Shown one piece after another: positions 21,999 to 24,818 of a stretch of 24,818 bases of DNA. The translations under genes were made by a program, and so were the position numbers. The notes under the pieces are model-generated. The model had not been told where the DNA came from. It was given only the letters and a program-made list of their open reading frames with translations, and made no database searches. Location: assembly GCA_964472565.1 (NCBI GenBank), contig CAYYNB010000084.1:1-24818 (forward strand). The letters are read 5' to 3'. Source of the stretch: DATAMF01 sp964472565 (lineage in GTDB: Bacteria; Chloroflexota; Anaerolineae; Aggregatilineales; Aggregatilineaceae). The stretch's first letter is position 1. Each line of letters starts with the position of its first letter.

Positions 21999-22323
21999 GA
22001 ACTCGGTTTTCTCCACATCCATAAATGTTTTATGTACTGTCGCGTGCCGAAACTTGACTGCCATACGTCAGGCACCCTAATGACTTCAGTATAACTTGTC
22101 AATCACTCATCATACCTGAAAAATATTTAGAAAGTGTTCAGTTTAATTTAAAAACGGCTGAAAGGAAGAAAACTGGTACCCGCCGTAGAGGAAACCCACC
22201 TTCCCCTGACTTCAGCGATCAGGTTGAGTTCTCTATTGCGGGAATGGTTCCCTAGTACTACAGCCGCAGATGGCGCAGTAGAATGAAAGCTCACGTCAAA
22301 AGGATTGAACGGGAGCGAAAAAA

Positions 22324-22680
22324 ATGATGGAAGCGGAAACGATAGAACGCTGGGCGGGGGAACTAAAGGTGTTGGGAAGCCTGATCGAGCGGCGGTTTGA
22401 ACGGTCGGAACCGCGCGCGCGAGCGATAGCCTATCTGAAAGGGTTAATGAGCGAAGTTCATCGGAAGAATGGTTGGCAGTTAGCGGAACAAGCCGGTGAG
22501 GCCACGCCGGATGGAATGCAACGGTTGCTGAGCACGGCGGTGTGGGATGTAGAAGGCGTGCGGGATGATCTGCGCGACTATGTGGTGCAGTTGGCGCGTG
22601 AGAATTCTCGCTGGGGTTATGATCGGATCGCGGGACTCTCGATACATTCAGAGAATCTGCCTCTTCATACACACTTCTAA
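22324..22680 (+). pseudogene. Chimeric transposase fragment (IS701-like N-part joined to rve-type piece)
   Basis: Residues 1-90 match the N-terminus of IS701-type transposases: LIERRFERSEPRARAIAYL, then SEVHRKNGWQLAEQAGEATPDGMQRLL, then WDVEGVRDDLRDYVV. From about residue 91 the reading frame changes kinship: LARENSRWGYDRIAG is the start of an integrase-core (rve) transposase, such as those found in IS3/IS481-type elements. After DRIAG the similarity ends, with SIHSENLPLHTHF and a stop. All catalytic residues of both families are missing. It looks like debris where two unrelated elements were joined near 22590. A TACT...AGTA dyad around 22256-22280 upstream is a possible leftover end. Nothing else is visible in 22065-22323. 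Confidence 0.8.
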
Positions 22681-22828
22681 TGTGATGGAATTCACAAAAA
22701 ACTTAAAAATTAAATTAGATATTCGCGATAATAATTACCAGGGCGTAGCAATAAAAGCGATCAAGGGACTATCCTACTCAAGATGAGTAAACGTCTTCGA
22801 CCGTATCGACCGGCGGATAACCCACTGG

Positions 22829-23281
22829 ATGGCGCGTAACGGCTTGTTCATTCTGCGGATTGGACTGGGCGTCGTTTTCCTGTGGTTTGGTGCTTTGAAG
22901 CTGTTTCCTGGACTCAGCCCGACTGAAGCCCTGGTGCGAAAAACGACGTATTTCGTGGATCTGGATTGGTTTGTCCCCGTGCTGGCTTTGTGGGAAATGA
23001 GCATCGGAATAGGATTGATCCTGGGCGGCAGACTCATGCGGTTCACGCTGCTGCTGCTCTTCTTGCAGATGCCCGGTACGGCGCTTCCGCTTGTCGTTCT
23101 GCCCGAAGCCGTATGGACCCATTTCCCATACGGTTTGACCCTGGAAGGCCAGTACATTATCAAGAATCTGGTCCTGATCGGCGCGGGAATTGTCCTGGTT
23201 GGTACGGTTCGCGGCGGACAGATGGTTCCTGAAAAGCTCGAAGGCTCCACCTCAAAGACGGAAGTCTGGCGCAATCGCTAA
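22829..23281 (+). CDS. DoxX-like membrane protein, N-terminus possibly frameshifted
   Basis: This 150-aa DoxX/DoxD-like protein has four predicted membrane segments: LFILRIGLGVVFLWFGALKL; WFVPVLALWEMSIGIGLIL; FTLLLLFLQMPGTALPLVVL; IIKNLVLIGAGIVLVG. DoxX-like proteins are linked to redox and thiosulphate or quinone chemistry and to SodA/SseA complexes in mycobacteria; here the function is unknown. The nominal ATG at 22829 lacks a Shine-Dalgarno. Upstream, the same frame remains open to a TGA at 22784 and reads VFDRIDRRITHW, which looks like native sequence. The real start is probably the ATG at 22784, out of frame by one base: removing one A from the AAA at 22789-22791 would give MSNVFDRIDRRITHWMARNG. 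The gene is therefore either frameshifted or affected by a sequencing error. Confidence 0.8.
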   Translation: MARNGLFILRIGLGVVFLWFGALKLFPGLSPTEALVRKTTYFVDLDWFVPVLALWEMSIGIGLILGGRLMRFTLLLLFLQMPGTALPLVVLPEAVWTHFPYGLTLEGQYIIKNLVLIGAGIVLVGTVRGGQMVPEKLEGSTSKTEVWRNR

Positions 23282-23319
23282 CTTACCCCCAAGTCATCAA
23301 CCGTTTTTTTCCGTCTGCA

Positions 23320-23362
23320 CGCGTGCTCCTATCGCATCAAGCTATGGGGCACGCGATTTTTT
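23320..23362 (+). terminator. Rho-independent terminator after the DoxX-like gene
   Basis: CGCGTGCTCC (23320-23329) pairs with GGGGCACGCG (23346-23355), 10 bp with one T-G, around a 16-nt loop, followed by A and six Ts (23357-23362). It separates the DoxX-like gene from the fasciclin gene. Confidence 0.8.
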
Positions 23363-23490
23363 GCGATTCACGCATTCAGAGTGACGAACTCATTGACCGC
23401 TAATGCCCTCGATACACAGCTTGCCCGGAAGAACAGCGAAACATTTATCAAATACTCATCAAAATAATATTCTCAAATGACGAAACAAGA

Positions 23491-23507
23491 TGTACAATAC
23501 ATGTACA
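23491..23507. promoter_or_regulatory. Paired TGTACA palindromes upstream of fasciclin gene
   Basis: TGTACA occurs at 23491-23496 and again at 23502-23507, 11 bp apart start to start, close to one helical turn. The first overlaps TACAAT (23493-23498), a plausible -10 element. They lie 37-53 bp before the start codon. They may form an operator; no known regulator can be assigned. Confidence 0.4.
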
Positions 23508-23543
23508 TAAGTTGAACAATCGGATTCAAAAAGGAAATTTCAC

Positions 23544-24818
23544 ATGCGTAAAACTATCGCCCTGGTCGTTTCAATGGTACTGCTCCTCGCTCTGGCTGCT
23601 CCTGTCATGGCGCAAGAAGGCCAAAAGACGATTGTCGATATTGCCGTAGAAGACGGTCGTTTCACGACACTCGTCGCCGCGGTTCAGGCCGCTGGCCTGG
23701 TTGACACACTGCAAGGTGAAGGCCCATTCACGGTTTTTGCCCCCACCGATGACGCCTTCGCCGCGCTGCCTGCTGGCACGATCGATGCGCTGCTCGCAGA
23801 CATTCCGGCTCTGACGGACATTCTGCTCTACCATGTCGTTGCCGGTAAGGCCATGGCTGCGGACGTCGTGACGCTGTCTTCCGTAACCACGGCCAATGGC
23901 CTGGATGTGTCGATCAAGGTTGAGGATGGCAACGTCTTCCTGAACGATACGGTGCAGGTCATCATTACTGACATTGAGGCTTCCAACGGCGTGATCCACG
24001 TGATCGACGCGGTCCTGCTGCCGCCCTTCTCAGTCACCAACAACAGCGCCAACAATCTCAACCTGCGCAGTGGTCCCGGTCTAGATCGCAGCATCATCGG
24101 CACCTTCCCGATTGGTGCGCGTGTCGAAGCGATGGCCCGTAACGAAGCCGGGGACTGGGTTCAGATCAAGAATGCCGGTGAGATGGGTTGGGTCTTTGCC
24201 CCGTTGACCACCCCCAGCGGTGATGTGATGTCCCTGCCAGTCGCGCCGGGCACGATTGTCGAGATTGCTGTCGCGGACGGGCGTTTCACGACGCTGGTTG
24301 CCGCCGTGCAGGCGGCTGGTTTGGTCGATGCACTGAATGGTGAAGGTCCGCTGACGGTCTTCGCCCCGACCGATGACGCGTTTGCCGCCCTGCCTGAGGG
24401 TACGATTGACGCCCTGCTGGCCGACATCTCCGCCCTGACCGACATCCTGCTGTATCATGTGGTGTCCGGCAAGGCCATGGCCGCCGATGTTGTGAACCTG
24501 ACCTCCGTCACCACCCTGGAAGCTAAGGACATCAGCATCAAGGTTGAGGACGGCAACGTCTTCCTGAATGACACCGTGCAGGTCATCATCACCGACATCG
24601 AAGCCTCCAATGGCGTCATCCACGTGATCGATGCGGTCCTGCTGCCCCCTGCCGATGAAACGGCAGCCGAGATGGGCACGATTGTTGATATTGCCGTGGC
24701 GGACGGGCGGTTCACGACGCTGGTTGCCGCTGTGCAGGCCGCTGGTCTGGTCGATGCGCTGAGTGGTGAAGGTCCGCTGACGGTCTTCGCCCCGACCGAT
24801 GACGCCTTTGCCGCCTTG
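23544..24818 (+). CDS. Secreted multi-domain fasciclin (FAS1)/SH3b protein, 3' end beyond window
   Basis: The frame is open for 425 codons and runs off the window edge. AAGGA (23531-23535) supports the ATG. Residues 1-23 are a signal peptide (MRKTIALVVSMVLLLALAAPVMA). FAS1 domain 1 covers about 29-161, with GPFTVFAPTDDAFAALP (H1 motif) and VIHVIDAVLLPP (H2 motif). Residues about 166-228 form a bacterial SH3 domain (LNLRSGPG..SIIGTFPIGARVEAMARNEAGDWVQI...GWVF). FAS1 domain 2 covers about 237-369, and a third begins at about 379 and is cut off. FAS1 domains mediate cell-surface or matrix adhesion. The domains are nearly identical in sequence, so they have duplicated recently or undergo gene conversion. 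The total length and any C-terminal anchor are unknown. Confidence 0.94.
   Translation, partial: MRKTIALVVSMVLLLALAAPVMAQEGQKTIVDIAVEDGRFTTLVAAVQAAGLVDTLQGEGPFTVFAPTDDAFAALPAGTIDALLADIPALTDILLYHVVAGKAMAADVVTLSSVTTANGLDVSIKVEDGNVFLNDTVQVIITDIEASNGVIHVIDAVLLPPFSVTNNSANNLNLRSGPGLDRSIIGTFPIGARVEAMARNEAGDWVQIKNAGEMGWVFAPLTTPSGDVMSLPVAPGTIVEIAVADGRFTTLVAAVQAAGLVDALNGEGPLTVFAPTDDAFAALPEGTIDALLADISALTDILLYHVVSGKAMAADVVNLTSVTTLEAKDISIKVEDGNVFLNDTVQVIITDIEASNGVIHVIDAVLLPPADETAAEMGTIVDIAVADGRFTTLVAAVQAAGLVDALSGEGPLTVFAPTDDAFAAL
23628..24026 (+). repeat. FAS1-encoding repeat unit 1
   Basis: This roughly 400-bp unit begins at the codons for TIVDIAV and ends at VIHVIDAVLLPP. It is the most diverged copy (VEDGRF, VDTLQGEGPFTVF, TANGLDVSIKV). 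The next unit starts 624 bp later because the SH3b segment lies between them. Confidence 0.85.
24252..24650 (+). repeat. FAS1-encoding repeat unit 2
   Basis: This is the second roughly 400-bp unit. VEDGNVFLNDTVQVIITDIE and the following ASNGVIHVIDAVLLPP are identical in units 1 and 2, with mostly third-position DNA differences. Unit 3 starts 426 bp (142 codons) after this one. Confidence 0.85.
24678..24818 (+). repeat. FAS1-encoding repeat unit 3 (cut by window end)
   Basis: Starting at the TIVDIAV codons, the 141 visible bases are very close to unit 2, for example VADGRFTTLVAAVQAAGLVDAL then GEGPLTVFAPTDDAFAAL. More units may follow beyond the window. Confidence 0.8.

Noticed and set aside
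22148..22672. Minus-strand frame of 174 codons rich in Ser/Pro/His
   Set aside because: It is antisense to the transposase fragment, which has clear homology. The composition is of a chance open frame in GC-rich sequence.
24081..24623. Minus-strand frame rich in Gly/Asp/His in the fasciclin repeats
   Set aside because: It is antisense of the FAS1 repeats and repeats only because the sense strand does.
1..24818. CRISPR array or phage-defence system
   Set aside because: No regularly spaced short repeats, no cas or restriction genes. The only long repeats are the coding FAS1 units.

Overview
This looks like chromosomal DNA from an uncultivated or little-studied bacterium with roughly 50-55% GC, and Chloroflexota (Anaerolineae-like) is my best guess. 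The guess rests on a secreted multi-domain fasciclin/SH3b protein, a lipoprotein DsbA-like thioredoxin, PadR and AbrB-like regulators, a Feo system and a class III ribonucleotide reductase. No rRNA, tRNA or CRISPR array is visible, so the taxonomic call is inference. Gene density is high and most genes fall into short, functionally readable operons.

Layout. (1) 59-2235: a methyltransferase diverges from a probable zinc-economy operon, which holds a cysteine-poor ribosomal protein bL33 and a COG0523/CobW GTPase. A consensus-like promoter and a 21-bp perfect palindrome resembling a Zur box precede it. (2) 2298-5661 (minus): a complete ferrous-iron uptake operon feoA-feoA-feoB-feoC. Its upstream region holds two Fur-box-like sites and an FNR/CRP-like dyad. 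(3) 5949-7050: scar tissue, with the C-terminal half of ferrochelatase cut off next to a decayed ISAs1-type transposase. (4) 7085-10526: a cobalamin-riboswitch-controlled anaerobic ribonucleotide reductase operon, nrdD - unknown 113-aa protein - nrdG, with promoter, aptamer and terminator all visible. (5) 10742-12244 (minus): a PPM1/LCMT-type methyltransferase and a bacterioferritin. (6) 12400-14339: a PadR regulator, a methyltransferase and an AbrB-like duplicated protein. A shared 20-bp element appears in front of both padR and the methyltransferase. (7) 14521-21057: an Opp/Dpp/Nik-type ABC importer (two permeases, a fused double ATPase, a binding protein), then a methyltransferase and a Fur/Zur-family regulator. 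(8) 21162-24818: a DsbA-like lipoprotein (minus), a chimeric transposase fragment, a DoxX-like membrane protein with a damaged start, and a fasciclin repeat protein that runs off the window end.

Common theme: metal and redox economy. Iron uptake, iron storage, a haem synthesis remnant, zinc sparing, B12-dependent choice of ribonucleotide reductase, and a peptide/metal-type importer paired with a Fur-family regulator all sit within 21 kb. Most regulatory statements are inferred from sequence patterns only. The best supported are the cobalamin riboswitch plus terminator and the paired PadR-associated elements.
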